DNA from: Pseudoalteromonas xiamenensis
GTDB lineage: Bacteria; Pseudomonadota; Gammaproteobacteria; Enterobacterales; Alteromonadaceae
DNA: 64,000 bases
Assembly (NCBI RefSeq): GCF_042431545.1
Contig: NZ_JBHLYX010000001.1
Direction: 5' to 3' (one strand)
A model generated the notes under the pieces. The model did not search any database. It was given only the letters and a program-made list of their open reading frames with translations, and had not been told where the DNA came from. Numbering within the stretch: position 1 is the first letter of the stretch; each line of letters opens with the position of its first letter. Below, piece after piece: positions 53,434 to 61,860 of this stretch. A program made the position numbers and the translations under genes.

Positions 53434-53783
53434 ATGAGATCCTAACAAATCCACTATGCTGGTTTATGTTTGCTGTGGCGGCGGCAAGTTACTATTACAG
53501 CTTTGTGTGTTTATTCAGTGAACAAGTTTGCCCAAAAGTGATGTTGGGGCTTGATACCGCACAAGTCCTGACGGCTGCGTTGCCGCTACTTGGTCTACTC
53601 GGTACGATTGTGGGATTATTACAATCTTTCAATGCATTATCTTTAGGGTTAGGGGCAGACAGCGCCAGTTTAACCGCAGGTATTGCGGATGCCTTGTATA
53701 CAACAGAACTCGGTTTACTTTTGGCTATCCCTGGTTGGTTACTCGGTTCACAAAAGCCTAAATCAAGCGGAGCCTTGAACTGA
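53430..53783 (+). CDS. exbB: Compact ExbB-like protein
   Basis: 117 residues, clearly shorter than the about 170 usual for ExbB of TonB2 systems. Three hydrophobic segments are seen: CWFMFAVAAASYYYSFVCLF, AALPLLGLLGTIVGLLQSF and DALYTTELGLLLAIPGWLLG. These are the core ExbB helices; most of the cytoplasmic loop is absent. It overlaps TtpC by four bases and ExbD by one. It should still pair with ExbD. Confidence 0.82.
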   Translation: MNEILTNPLCWFMFAVAAASYYYSFVCLFSEQVCPKVMLGLDTAQVLTAALPLLGLLGTIVGLLQSFNALSLGLGADSASLTAGIADALYTTELGLLLAIPGWLLGSQKPKSSGALN

Positions 53784-54184
53784 TGCAAAGCCGGCTCCAA
53801 CATCGTTTAGAATCGCAGGATAAAGGCATTGATATGTCGCCGTTAATCGACGTTGTATTTATTCTGCTGATTTTCTTTATAGTTACTACTGTATTTGTGC
53901 GTGAAACAGGGGTTGAGGTCGATAAACCTCAATCCATGACAGCGAGTCAGATACCAAGTCGAGTTATCTTACTTGGTATTACCGCGCAGGGTCAGGTGTT
54001 TTACGACGGTGCAAACATTGGTGTCGCGGGGGTACGGGCTACGTTACAACCATTGCTGACACAAGATGATAAGCCGGTGCTGTTGCAAGTTGATAAAACG
54101 GTCCCGACGTCACTGCTTGTTCAGGTGATGGATGAGGCCAAATTGGCTGGAGCCGCTGCCGTTAGTATCGCAACAAAGCAGTAG
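53783..54184 (+). CDS. exbD: ExbD/TolR-family protein
   Basis: 133 residues. The transmembrane helix starts GIDMSPLIDVVFILLIFFIV, with the essential Asp in PLIDVVFI. The periplasmic domain is typical (VILLGITAQGQVFYDGANIG). ExbD couples the proton motive force to TonB. It is translated from the last base of the previous stop. Confidence 0.93.
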   Translation: MQSRLQHRLESQDKGIDMSPLIDVVFILLIFFIVTTVFVRETGVEVDKPQSMTASQIPSRVILLGITAQGQVFYDGANIGVAGVRATLQPLLTQDDKPVLLQVDKTVPTSLLVQVMDEAKLAGAAAVSIATKQ

Positions 54185-54194
54185 GCGCGCATTG

Positions 54195-54836
54195 ATGAAA
54201 TCAAACGTAAGTAAGCAAGTACAGCAACGGGCGGTTGCCGCCAGTTTGGTTTTAGTGGCTGCCTTGATGATGCTGCTCAAAGGAGTCCAATTACTGCAAA
54301 GTGAAGTGGAACCAACCTATACCGTTCGAGAAGTGGAACTGGCTTTGCCACTTCCACCGCCACCACCGCCTCCACCTGCAGCAGAGCAACCGCAGCAATC
54401 GCAAATGTTGGCACTGGCAGTACCTGGCGCGGGCGCAAGTTTGCCTATCACGCTTGATTTAACTGCGCCTTCGTTGGACGTCACCATTGAAACACCTCAA
54501 CTGAGTATTACAGATCCTCAGTGGCAGGACGTAGAAGTCGATTGGCAAGCTGTGAATCTAGATTCACTGGATGGGCTGCCGAGCCTGCTGACGCCTTTAC
54601 GCGTGGTGTTTCCTAAGTCATTGGTAAACCAGGGCGTTAAAACGGTTCTGGTTAAGCTGGATGTAGTGATAGACGAGCAGGGGGCTGTAACACTGGTGAG
54701 TGTTGTAAGCAATCCGTACCCTGAACTGAAGCCACAAATTGACAAGTTGGTGAAACAAAGTCGATTTACGGCCCCAAAACAAAATCAACAAGCGGTCAGA
54801 GCGCGTTTCGTCTGGCCAATTGAATTAACTCAATAG
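54195..54836 (+). CDS. tonB: TonB-family energy transducer
   Basis: 213 residues from the ATG at 54195. One N-terminal helix (VAASLVLVAALMMLLKGVQL) is followed by a short Pro stretch (LPLPPPPPPPPAAEQP) and a C-terminal beta-alpha-beta domain (VLVKLDVVIDEQGAVTLVSV, PIELTQ). The Pro-rich span is short, as in TonB2 proteins. It likely energises the divergent siderophore receptor. Confidence 0.9.
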   Translation: MKSNVSKQVQQRAVAASLVLVAALMMLLKGVQLLQSEVEPTYTVREVELALPLPPPPPPPPAAEQPQQSQMLALAVPGAGASLPITLDLTAPSLDVTIETPQLSITDPQWQDVEVDWQAVNLDSLDGLPSLLTPLRVVFPKSLVNQGVKTVLVKLDVVIDEQGAVTLVSVVSNPYPELKPQIDKLVKQSRFTAPKQNQQAVRARFVWPIELTQ

Positions 54837-54847
54837 TAAGAATTTAG

Positions 54848-56233
54848 ATGGTTAAGTTTTCTTTTATCTGGTTATCTCTCGGTCTGTTTAGTGCTGTGCC
54901 AAGCGCTTTTGCAGGTATTGATTACAGTCGCTCGGAATTGTTGTTAGAAGCCCCTTCAGTGTCTGTTCCTGTTTTTACTTATCGAGACAAACAACAAAGT
55001 TTGACCGTTGCACCTCATGAAGCGGCATTTATGACTGATCTAAAGCCGCTACTCGAAAAACAACAGTACGCAAAAGTGGCAGAGGCATTTTCAGGTCGAG
55101 TCATTGAAAAAGACAGCCCAGCCCTTTTGCAGTTACAAGGACAGGTTCTACTTACGTTAAAACGTTACCCAGACGCCATTAAGGTGCTGAGCGCAGCCGT
55201 ATCGAAAGCGCCGGAATTGGTCAGCGCACAGCGTAGTTTAGCGCTTGCCTACATTTTAAATAAGCAACCAAACGAGGCAAGAGCACCAATCCAAACAGCG
55301 TTAAGTTTAGGTGCAAACGAAGCTGCGCTATATGGGCAACTGGCGTTTTTAAATTTACAGCAATATGGGCCTTGGAGTGCGATAGCCGGTTACCGTCAGG
55401 CGCTTTTTTTAGAACCGACCAACGCGCAGTGGAAACAAGGTTTGGCACATGCGCTAACTCAAGCCCATGCCTACAGCGAGGCAGGAGCCCTGCTAACGGA
55501 ACTAATCAATCAAGATACGGACAATGTGCAGTGGTGGTTACAAGCCGCATTCTTAGAATTGAATCAGCAGCAATTCGAAAAAGCGTTACATCGCTTGGAC
55601 GTAGCGATGCGATTGGCCAAAATGCAAAAGTCGACGAGCTACAACGCGGACAATTTGTTGCTACTCGCAAAATTACACATTCAATATGGCAGTACGCAAG
55701 CGGGTCTGACGGCACTTGATTCTGCACTTAGTCAAACGGACAAAAAAGACACGGCAAAAGCAGAGCATGATGTGGTGCAATTGGCCGCGTGGTTTGCGTC
55801 TCAAGAGAAATGGAGTGCCTTGCAGGACTTATTTACTTTGAGTGAAAAACGTAAACTGAGCAAAGCGTCATCAGCAATGTGGCTCGCGAAAGCAAAACAC
55901 GCATTAGCGACAAAACAAGTTTCAAAAGCGGAAAAGCTATTACTAGATGGATTATCGTCGTCGCCGAGTGATGGAAATGGCTTGCTATTGCTTGCTAATT
56001 TATATCGTGAAGCGGGCAATCGTGTGGATGCCGTTGTTTATTATCAGCGTGCCAGTGCTATTGAAGAAGTTAAAGAAGCCGCGCTGTTGGGGCAAGCTCA
56101 ACTTTACATTGATGGAAAAGACTACGCCAAAGCGGTAGCGCTACTTCGACAAGTGTTAAAACACAACCCTCAGCGTCATGAACTTCGTGCGAACATTAAA
56201 AACCTAGAACAGTTGATGCGTTATGAAGGTTAA
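54848..56233 (+). CDS. TPR-repeat protein of the TonB2 operon
   Basis: 461 residues with a signal peptide (FIWLSLGLFSAVPSAFAG). TPR units run through most of the protein (RYPDAIKVLSAAVSKAPELV, LLLLANLYREAGNRVDAVVY). TPR partners of this kind (TtpC-associated) lie downstream of TonB2 in many marine gammaproteobacteria. It is probably a periplasmic scaffold. Its end overlaps the next gene by 11 bases. Confidence 0.85.
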   Translation: MVKFSFIWLSLGLFSAVPSAFAGIDYSRSELLLEAPSVSVPVFTYRDKQQSLTVAPHEAAFMTDLKPLLEKQQYAKVAEAFSGRVIEKDSPALLQLQGQVLLTLKRYPDAIKVLSAAVSKAPELVSAQRSLALAYILNKQPNEARAPIQTALSLGANEAALYGQLAFLNLQQYGPWSAIAGYRQALFLEPTNAQWKQGLAHALTQAHAYSEAGALLTELINQDTDNVQWWLQAAFLELNQQQFEKALHRLDVAMRLAKMQKSTSYNADNLLLLAKLHIQYGSTQAGLTALDSALSQTDKKDTAKAEHDVVQLAAWFASQEKWSALQDLFTLSEKRKLSKASSAMWLAKAKHALATKQVSKAEKLLLDGLSSSPSDGNGLLLLANLYREAGNRVDAVVYYQRASAIEEVKEAALLGQAQLYIDGKDYAKAVALLRQVLKHNPQRHELRANIKNLEQLMRYEG

Positions 56234-56810
56234 GCATGCTATTTGGCCAGTAAAGGCAAACAGTCAGGCGGTTAAGTTAGCGCGCAGTATTCACATTTAT
56301 ACCGCCGTGTTGATGCTGTTTGTCTTGTGTTTCTTTGCAATTACGGGCATTACACTAAACCATGCGAATTGGGTCGGTGAGCCAGTTATCACCAAACATA
56401 CATGGACAATATCGAGTGTCGAAGACACGTTAAATAAAGCGAATATTCAAGCCAGTGTTGAAGCGAAAACCAATTTTGCTTTTGCTGATGCGACCATCGA
56501 GCAAGATGAGGGATTATGGTTGATTGATGCTCAGCTCGCCGGAGAGCAGTGGCAACTTGAAATTGACGGAGAAACAAAAGAGGTTGTTGCGACCCATATT
56601 GACTATGGTTGGATGGCAAAATTAAACGATTGGCATAAAGGTAGACACACACCCAAGTTGTGGAACTGGATGCTGGACGTGATGGCCGTTATCATCGTTA
56701 TTTTCTGTTTGTCGGGTCTTTGGTTGCTACTACCAAACAAGAAAAAGTTGCTCCCAGTCTTTTTATGGGGCACCGCGGGCACGGTGTTGTGGCTGCTAAC
56801 TTTGCTCTAA
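56223..56810 (+). CDS. PepSY-associated membrane protein
   Basis: 195 residues. An N-terminal helix (YTAVLMLFVLCFFAITGITL) with LARSIHIYTAVLML and NHAN, the PepSY-associated TM motif, is followed by a periplasmic PepSY-like domain and a second and third helix (WMLDVMAVIIVIFCLSGLWL, FLWGTAGTVLWLLTLL). His residues in SIHIY and NDWHKGRH could bind heme, as in ferric reductase-type PepSY proteins. It closes the iron operon and may reduce imported ferric siderophore. Confidence 0.85.
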   Translation: MKVKHAIWPVKANSQAVKLARSIHIYTAVLMLFVLCFFAITGITLNHANWVGEPVITKHTWTISSVEDTLNKANIQASVEAKTNFAFADATIEQDEGLWLIDAQLAGEQWQLEIDGETKEVVATHIDYGWMAKLNDWHKGRHTPKLWNWMLDVMAVIIVIFCLSGLWLLLPNKKKLLPVFLWGTAGTVLWLLTLL

Positions 56811-56856
56811 TTCTCTGTTATTACGTGAAAATAGATTGACTCAAAATGAATTGAAC

Positions 56857-57174
56857 ATGACTCAGTTGATAGAAAACAATGAACAATTGGCTTGCGTGAA
56901 TTTAAAAGTGGTGAAGGACGGAGAAGTACTTCCATCGGTGATATTAAAAGATGGTACTCACGTTCAAACCGGAACGGTCGCAACGATGCTTCACAATGTT
57001 GCACTGTACAATCGAGGTGAGCGCGGTCAGGTTGAAGAAGAACTTCGGCTTGCTGTGCCAACACTTATTAAAGTTGGCCTGTTCGAGTTGTTCTCGGTAA
57101 ATGAATGGATTGAGGGTGAAAACCCCGGAAGGCGCTTTGTTGGAAAATGTGCCAAAGACTATCTTCACAAATAG
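56857..57174 (+). CDS. Small conserved hypothetical protein
   Basis: 105 residues from an ATG at 56857; a TTG at 56836 would add seven. The sequence CVNLKVVKDGEVLPSVILKD and THVQTGTVATMLHNVALYNR has a regular beta-hairpin pattern and resembles DUF7709-type proteins, but I am not sure. It is soluble. It follows the iron operon by 46 bases; no link is evident. Confidence 0.6.
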   Translation: MTQLIENNEQLACVNLKVVKDGEVLPSVILKDGTHVQTGTVATMLHNVALYNRGERGQVEEELRLAVPTLIKVGLFELFSVNEWIEGENPGRRFVGKCAKDYLHK

Positions 57175-57313
57175 TCATCTAGATCATCTAACACTTTGTT
57201 ACACCTTATTTATTTTCTCTTGTTGTGGAACGCTTGAACTGTAACTTTTTAAATAGTAAGTTGCATTTTTGGTTGTTTTTCACACAGCGCAAATAACATA
57301 AGGATGCACACAA

Positions 57314-58480
57314 ATGTTGAACCGTTTATGGCCTGTCTTCGCCTTTTTAGTCATCGCAATGACTCAGGCTAATGAAGATGCCGCTCCACAATATGCGGTA
57401 AACAAGATAAATGACAGAGTTTACGTGTTAACGGAACTCTGGAATGGTGATAACAATGGCAATGCAGGTGTTTTAATCACGGAAAAGGGCGTGTTACTTG
57501 TTGGAACATTAATGACTAAAAGTGCTCCAGCGCTTGAACACCAGCTAAAACTAATTACGGATAAGCCAGTTCGATATGTGATTAATATTGACTCCGACCC
57601 CTACAATCACCATGCAAATCGCTATTTTGCAGAGCGTGGAGCTACAATCATTTCACATGAAAACATGCGTTACGAAAAGGCTTATTCCGAACTGTTGGTA
57701 AACGAGCAATTGACCATGCAGTTCGGAAATGAAACGGTTAAAATCTACCATTCGTCAGCCCATCAGTTGAATCATATTGATGTGTTTTTCGAAACCAGCA
57801 ACGTGCTGTTTATGAGTGACGGTTACAAAGCACATTGGCTCACGTCACACGGACCAAATGGTCTAAAAGGATTACTAGACACCTTTGACAAAGCTATTGC
57901 ACTGGCAGATGACAAAACAGTTATCGTGACAGGTAATACATCTAAGCATCCGGATTTTTACCTAAGCAATAAGAAAACACTTCTAAAGATCCGCCAAAAA
58001 CACATTGCTTACACTCACCGCATTGGCGAGCTTTTCAATGAAGGGCAAACAGCAAAAGAGATAGCAAAGGATGAGATAATCAATCGTCTTTTATCAGACT
58101 TTGACCTGTATCCTAAGGCAAAGCAGTGGTTATCAGAAGATATTGAGTTAGTCATTGAAACGGATTTCACAAAGCCATTTCCTTTAAGCCTAGATACCTT
58201 GCAGCACTATGTTGGCGTTTACGCCTTAGCAGACGGTACACAAATTGAAGTGTTAATGAAAAACGAGCGTATCTTCGCGCGCTCAGAAAACGCGTTTCTG
58301 TTTGAACTTTTACCTCTTTCAAAAGAAATATTTGATTTCAAAGGGACTTTGGGTAAAAACAATCTACTTTTCGGTGTTGAATCAAATGGTATGGTAACGA
58401 GTTTGACGACACGTTTGGAAGAAGATGGTTGGTGGTCTAGCCGAATCAAGGCAGGCACACACAAACGTATTCGGCACTAG
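57314..58480 (+). CDS. MBL-fold protein that has lost its metal ligands
   Basis: 388 residues with a signal peptide (LNRLWPVFAFLVIAMTQANE). The fold is that of secreted MBL hydrolases: GNAGVLITEKGVLLVGTLMT and a later FETSNVLFMSDGYKAHW. Where active enzymes have NTHxHxDH the sequence reads NIDSDPYN (residues 91-98), so all four ligand positions differ (Asp93, Asp95, Tyr97, Asn98). The later ligand segments read SSAHQLNHID and VTGNTSKH. The C-terminal about 90 residues add a small beta domain. It is probably a binding or structural protein. Confidence 0.75.
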   Translation: MLNRLWPVFAFLVIAMTQANEDAAPQYAVNKINDRVYVLTELWNGDNNGNAGVLITEKGVLLVGTLMTKSAPALEHQLKLITDKPVRYVINIDSDPYNHHANRYFAERGATIISHENMRYEKAYSELLVNEQLTMQFGNETVKIYHSSAHQLNHIDVFFETSNVLFMSDGYKAHWLTSHGPNGLKGLLDTFDKAIALADDKTVIVTGNTSKHPDFYLSNKKTLLKIRQKHIAYTHRIGELFNEGQTAKEIAKDEIINRLLSDFDLYPKAKQWLSEDIELVIETDFTKPFPLSLDTLQHYVGVYALADGTQIEVLMKNERIFARSENAFLFELLPLSKEIFDFKGTLGKNNLLFGVESNGMVTSLTTRLEEDGWWSSRIKAGTHKRIRH

Positions 58481-58714
58481 TTTGTAGACGCTTAGCCTAG
58501 CGTCACCCCTGTTTTTGTCCCGTTGATTTACTGGTCGGCTTTCTTTATGTCACTTTTACCATAGGGTTAATTCTCGTCATTTATCCTGTGGTCCTTTGCT
58601 AAATGTACGTTAGCAAATAATGCTGAAAGCATTTGAGCGGGTTCTGACCAGTCTAGTTAATTGCTAAAAGTCTTTTTTCTGCCATTAAATTGTCATATCT
58701 AGCGGGTTTAATAT

Positions 58715-58728
58715 CTGGTATAGACCAG
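58715..58728. promoter_or_regulatory. GntR-type operator before phnW
   Basis: CTGGTATAGACCAG is a perfect five-base dyad with an ATAG centre, 14 bases before the phnW start and overlapping its likely ribosome site. The TGGT..ACCA core is shared with the three sites of the organophosphorus island. A partial relative, CTGACCAG, lies at 58644-58651. Confidence 0.75.
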
Positions 58729-58742
58729 TTAGAGGCAAAGCA

Positions 58743-59837
58743 ATGAAAAACGAATATTTACTTTTAACCCCTGGGCCATTGAGTACATCGCAATCGGTTA
58801 AAGCGGTTATGATGCAAGATTTTTGTACTTGGGATGACGATTACAATGTTGATGTGGTTCAGAAAATTCGTACTGAGTTGGGCCGACTTGCGTCAAATAA
58901 TGCCGAATATACAGTGACGTTAATGCAAGGCAGTGGTACCGCAAGTGTCGAATCGGCTATTGGTTCACTGATCCCACAGACAGGTAAGTTGTTGGTAGTG
59001 AACAACGGTGCCTACGGTGCTCGAATTGCGGAAATTACGGAGTATTTGGGCATTGAATCGGTGGTACTCGAGTTTGGTGAAACAGAATCACCGAGCCTCG
59101 CAGCCATCGAGCGTACACTACAAGAAGAGGAAGGCATTACTCACGTGGCGGTAGTCCACTGCGAAACCACAACGGGGATGTTAAATCCTGTTGCAGAGAT
59201 TGCGTTACTTGCAAAACGTTTTGGCAAAGTCATGATTTTGGACGCAATGAGTAGCTTTGGTGGGATTCCATTTGATTTAGCCGACTGGAACATTGACGTA
59301 ATGATAAGTTCGTCCAATAAGTGCATTCAAGGTGTCCCTGGATTTGGTTTTGTAATCGTAAAAAACGCCATTATGGCGTCATCCAAAGGCATTGCGAGGT
59401 CGCTGTCGCTCGACTTGGTCTCACAATGGGAAACAATGGAAAAATCTCGTGGTAAATGGCGTTTTACTTCGCCAACACACGTCGTTCGTGCATTCAGTGC
59501 CGCGTTAGATGAGTTGGCACAAGAAGGCGGAATAGAAGCGCGTTTCAAACGTTACCAACAAAATCAGAGGTTGTTAGTGCAAGGGATGCGTGAATTAGGA
59601 TTTGAAACTTTGCTCGCAGATGGATTGCATTCACCTATCATCACTTCGTTCTATTCGCCAAAAGCATCTAATTACGATTTTAAGCGCTTTTACGATGCGT
59701 TGAAGCAGGAAGGATTTGTTATCTATCCCGGCAAGGTATCAAATGCAGATTGCTTTAGGATTGGTAATATTGGTGAAATCTATCGCGAAGATATTGAGCG
59801 ATTACTGAGTGCGATTGCAAAAGTAAAATTCTGGTAG
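58743..59837 (+). CDS. phnW: 2-Aminoethylphosphonate-pyruvate transaminase
   Basis: 364 residues, the usual length. It opens LLLTPGPLSTSQSVKAVMMQ and DFCTWDDDYNVDVVQKIRTE, classic PhnW starts. TLMQGSGTASVESAIGSL binds the cofactor phosphate, and the PLP lysine is in SSSNKCIQGVPGFGF. PhnW moves the amino group of 2-aminoethylphosphonate to pyruvate, giving phosphonoacetaldehyde and alanine, in the cytoplasm. The next enzyme (PhnX, or PhnY and PhnA) is not in the window. It is controlled by the operator 14 bases upstream and the GntR gene that converges on it. Confidence 0.96.
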   Translation: MKNEYLLLTPGPLSTSQSVKAVMMQDFCTWDDDYNVDVVQKIRTELGRLASNNAEYTVTLMQGSGTASVESAIGSLIPQTGKLLVVNNGAYGARIAEITEYLGIESVVLEFGETESPSLAAIERTLQEEEGITHVAVVHCETTTGMLNPVAEIALLAKRFGKVMILDAMSSFGGIPFDLADWNIDVMISSSNKCIQGVPGFGFVIVKNAIMASSKGIARSLSLDLVSQWETMEKSRGKWRFTSPTHVVRAFSAALDELAQEGGIEARFKRYQQNQRLLVQGMRELGFETLLADGLHSPIITSFYSPKASNYDFKRFYDALKQEGFVIYPGKVSNADCFRIGNIGEIYREDIERLLSAIAKVKFW

Positions 59838-59987
59838 TTTTTGAGTGTAAAGAGAGTAACAAGCTGAAGGCGACTAACGTCAACGGGTTTAATAACGAAC
59901 TAGGTGGACGGCAGTTGCCTTATTTCTTAAGACTGAAAGGGCAAAGATAATAGAATGTTTCGTCGCCTTTTTGTCACACGCTCGGCA

Positions 59988-60674
59988 TTAATGGCCTTCA
60001 ACAATCATCTCAATGGCGTCGTGAAGCCAATATTCAATATTGAAATCGATTAAATCATTGTCCGCACTATAACGAGAGCGAGTGATTTTTAAGCAAGGAG
60101 CCCCATTATTCTTTTCGAGAACTTCGGCAACATCATCAGGTAACACGGTCACACTTATCTGACAGGTTTCATGGCTTATTTCTACGGCATAGACGTTTGC
60201 CATCACCTCAGTAATCGAACCGTCTAAGCGTTGTTTTTCTAAATCGACAAAACGCGCTTTGGCACAATGGATCGCTTCAAACATGATAGCTCGCTCATTC
60301 AAAGAACGTACACGGCTCAGGCAATAAAGCGCGCCATTGCCAAGCTCTGGACATATCGTGTTATCCAACAGGGTGTTCAGTGATACGATGCGAGTTTGAG
60401 GCGTAAATTCTTGTTCTTGCGCAAGTAAATTGAAGTTTACTTTTTTTGCAGGATTCCACTTGAGTTTTTCCGGTGTAACAAACCAACCGCGACGCCTTTG
60501 ACTGTAAATCAACCCTTCCGCTTCGAGGCGCGCGAGCGCTTCTCTAACCGTGATACGAGTCGAGTTGAATTGATCTTGTAGTGTTCGCTCTGAAGGGAGC
60601 TTGCAGCCGGGTTGCAATTCACCTGTAGCCAGTCTTTCTTGCAAATGATGACGAATCTGTTGGTAAAGTAGCAT
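59988..60674 (-). CDS. phnR: GntR-family regulator with UTRA domain, paralogue of 20608-21321
   Basis: 228 residues. The winged helix reads LPSERTLQDQFNSTRITVRE and ALARLEAEGLIYSQRRRGWF. The UTRA domain starts near residue 70. It shares GW(Y/F)V(T/C)P(E/R)KLK and a similar next segment with the other GntR protein, but the DNA reading helix differs (NSTRITVREAL against NVARSTLRQAL). It most likely binds the phnW operator and senses 2-aminoethylphosphonate or its product. The gene name is by analogy with phosphonate-linked regulators. Confidence 0.9.
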   Translation of the reverse strand: MLLYQQIRHHLQERLATGELQPGCKLPSERTLQDQFNSTRITVREALARLEAEGLIYSQRRRGWFVTPEKLKWNPAKKVNFNLLAQEQEFTPQTRIVSLNTLLDNTICPELGNGALYCLSRVRSLNERAIMFEAIHCAKARFVDLEKQRLDGSITEVMANVYAVEISHETCQISVTVLPDDVAEVLEKNNGAPCLKITRSRYSADNDLIDFNIEYWLHDAIEMIVEGH

Positions 60675-60789
60675 AGCAAATAGAGTTCCTAAATCCGTTT
60701 TAAGTGTATCGTTGCTTTATGACACTTTTAAGACTTTCAGCGTGTTGTCGACCTGAGCTTAGTATTTTAAGCGCGTTTAAATAAGAGAA

Positions 60790-61098
60790 TCAGTCATCTG
60801 GCCCTTTGGTTGTAAAGATAAGATGCTTGCGCATATCCTTTAAAATAACGCCTTTTTTCAACATCGCACCACTTAAGCGCTTTTGCCATTTTAACAAGTC
60901 TGGTTTTGCTGTTTCCAAGGCTTGTTCATTTTCAAATTGAAAACAAAGTAACAGAGAACTTGGAAATAAATGGTATTCCATTGTGAACCAACATTGCGTC
61001 ATGCCTGGAATTTCAGCTCGACCTTGTTCTTCAAGTCTGTCTGCGACGTCTAACACGAGCGCTTGTTGTTTTAATTGTACGGCAGAAAGTTTTTTCAT
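60790..61098 (-). CDS. Small hypothetical protein
   Basis: 102 residues, soluble. AVQLKQQALVLDVADRLEEQ is helical, and QCWFTMEYHLFPSSLLLCFQ and KRLSGAMLKKGVILKDMRKH follow. The sequence has no recognised family but a normal composition. It ends 115 bases before the GntR gene on the same strand, so it could share a transcript with it. Confidence 0.65.
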   Translation of the reverse strand: MKKLSAVQLKQQALVLDVADRLEEQGRAEIPGMTQCWFTMEYHLFPSSLLLCFQFENEQALETAKPDLLKWQKRLSGAMLKKGVILKDMRKHLIFTTKGPDD

Positions 61099-61335
61099 TG
61101 TGGATACCCAGTCTGTTTGGCAAATCGTTACGGCAGGAAAAGTCGATTATAACCAAGATTAGGCTATGCCAACAATGTCGAAACCTTGCTGCTGAGTAAT
61201 ATAGGGTAGGGCGAAACGTTGTTTTCGACGTTTTAAGCGTTTTGTGTTGTGAGTTCTACAACGCTTGATTGGTAGTTTACGATTAACCAACAATTCAAAA
61301 ACGTACATGCTTAGAACAAAAGTAGAATGGAAGAC

Positions 61336-61359
61336 AAAAGAGCGCGACAGCGCTCTTTT
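61336..61359. terminator. Bidirectional terminator
   Basis: AAAAGAGCGC and GCGCTCTTTT are a perfect ten-base stem around GACA, with T-runs on both strands. It ends the minus-strand lipoprotein gene that begins at 61795 and may also stop plus-strand transcripts. Confidence 0.88.
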
Positions 61360-61396
61360 TAAGGTTGGGTTGGATGTCTTACTTATTTAAAACGGA

Positions 61397-61795
61397 TTAC
61401 TTTGAGGCTAGTTTCGCTTTAGCTTCGGCGATTTTAGCTTGTAGTTCAGTAAGTTTTTCTTTAGCTTCTTCACTAAGCTCACCCGCTTCGTCTTTCGATT
61501 CGTCCCACGCTTCTAAGGCCAGTTTGCGTGATTCTTCCAGTAAGTCAGATAAATTGTCTTGGCCTTCACTTGTCGCTTCCGCAGCAAGTTCTTTGGCCTC
61601 TTTGACCATGTCGTTTATGGATTGACTGTTCCATTCGTCTTTTTTACTTTTAACTTCTGCTACCGCGTCATTCCATGCTTCTTTGACAGATGTTTGTGCT
61701 TTTTGAGCAGACTCTTTTACTTCATTAGCGTCTTCACACGCTGTTAATACGAGTGCGCTGCTGACCACAACTAAAAGTGCGAGTAATGGTTTCAT
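61397..61795 (-). CDS. Charged helical lipoprotein
   Basis: 132 residues. The signal ends in LVLTAC, a lipobox. The rest is Glu/Lys/Ala-rich helix (QKAQTSVKEAWNDAVAEVKS, KEKLTELQAKIAEAKAKLAS), likely a coiled coil anchored to the outer membrane. Its composition recalls small apolipoprotein-like envelope lipoproteins. Terminator follows. Confidence 0.78.
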   Translation of the reverse strand: MKPLLALLVVVSSALVLTACEDANEVKESAQKAQTSVKEAWNDAVAEVKSKKDEWNSQSINDMVKEAKELAAEATSEGQDNLSDLLEESRKLALEAWDESKDEAGELSEEAKEKLTELQAKIAEAKAKLASK

Positions 61796-61860
61796 CGGTT
61801 TCTCCTTTTCGATTAGTTGTGTAATAGCATATCAGCCCTAAACTAAATCTAAGATGAATT

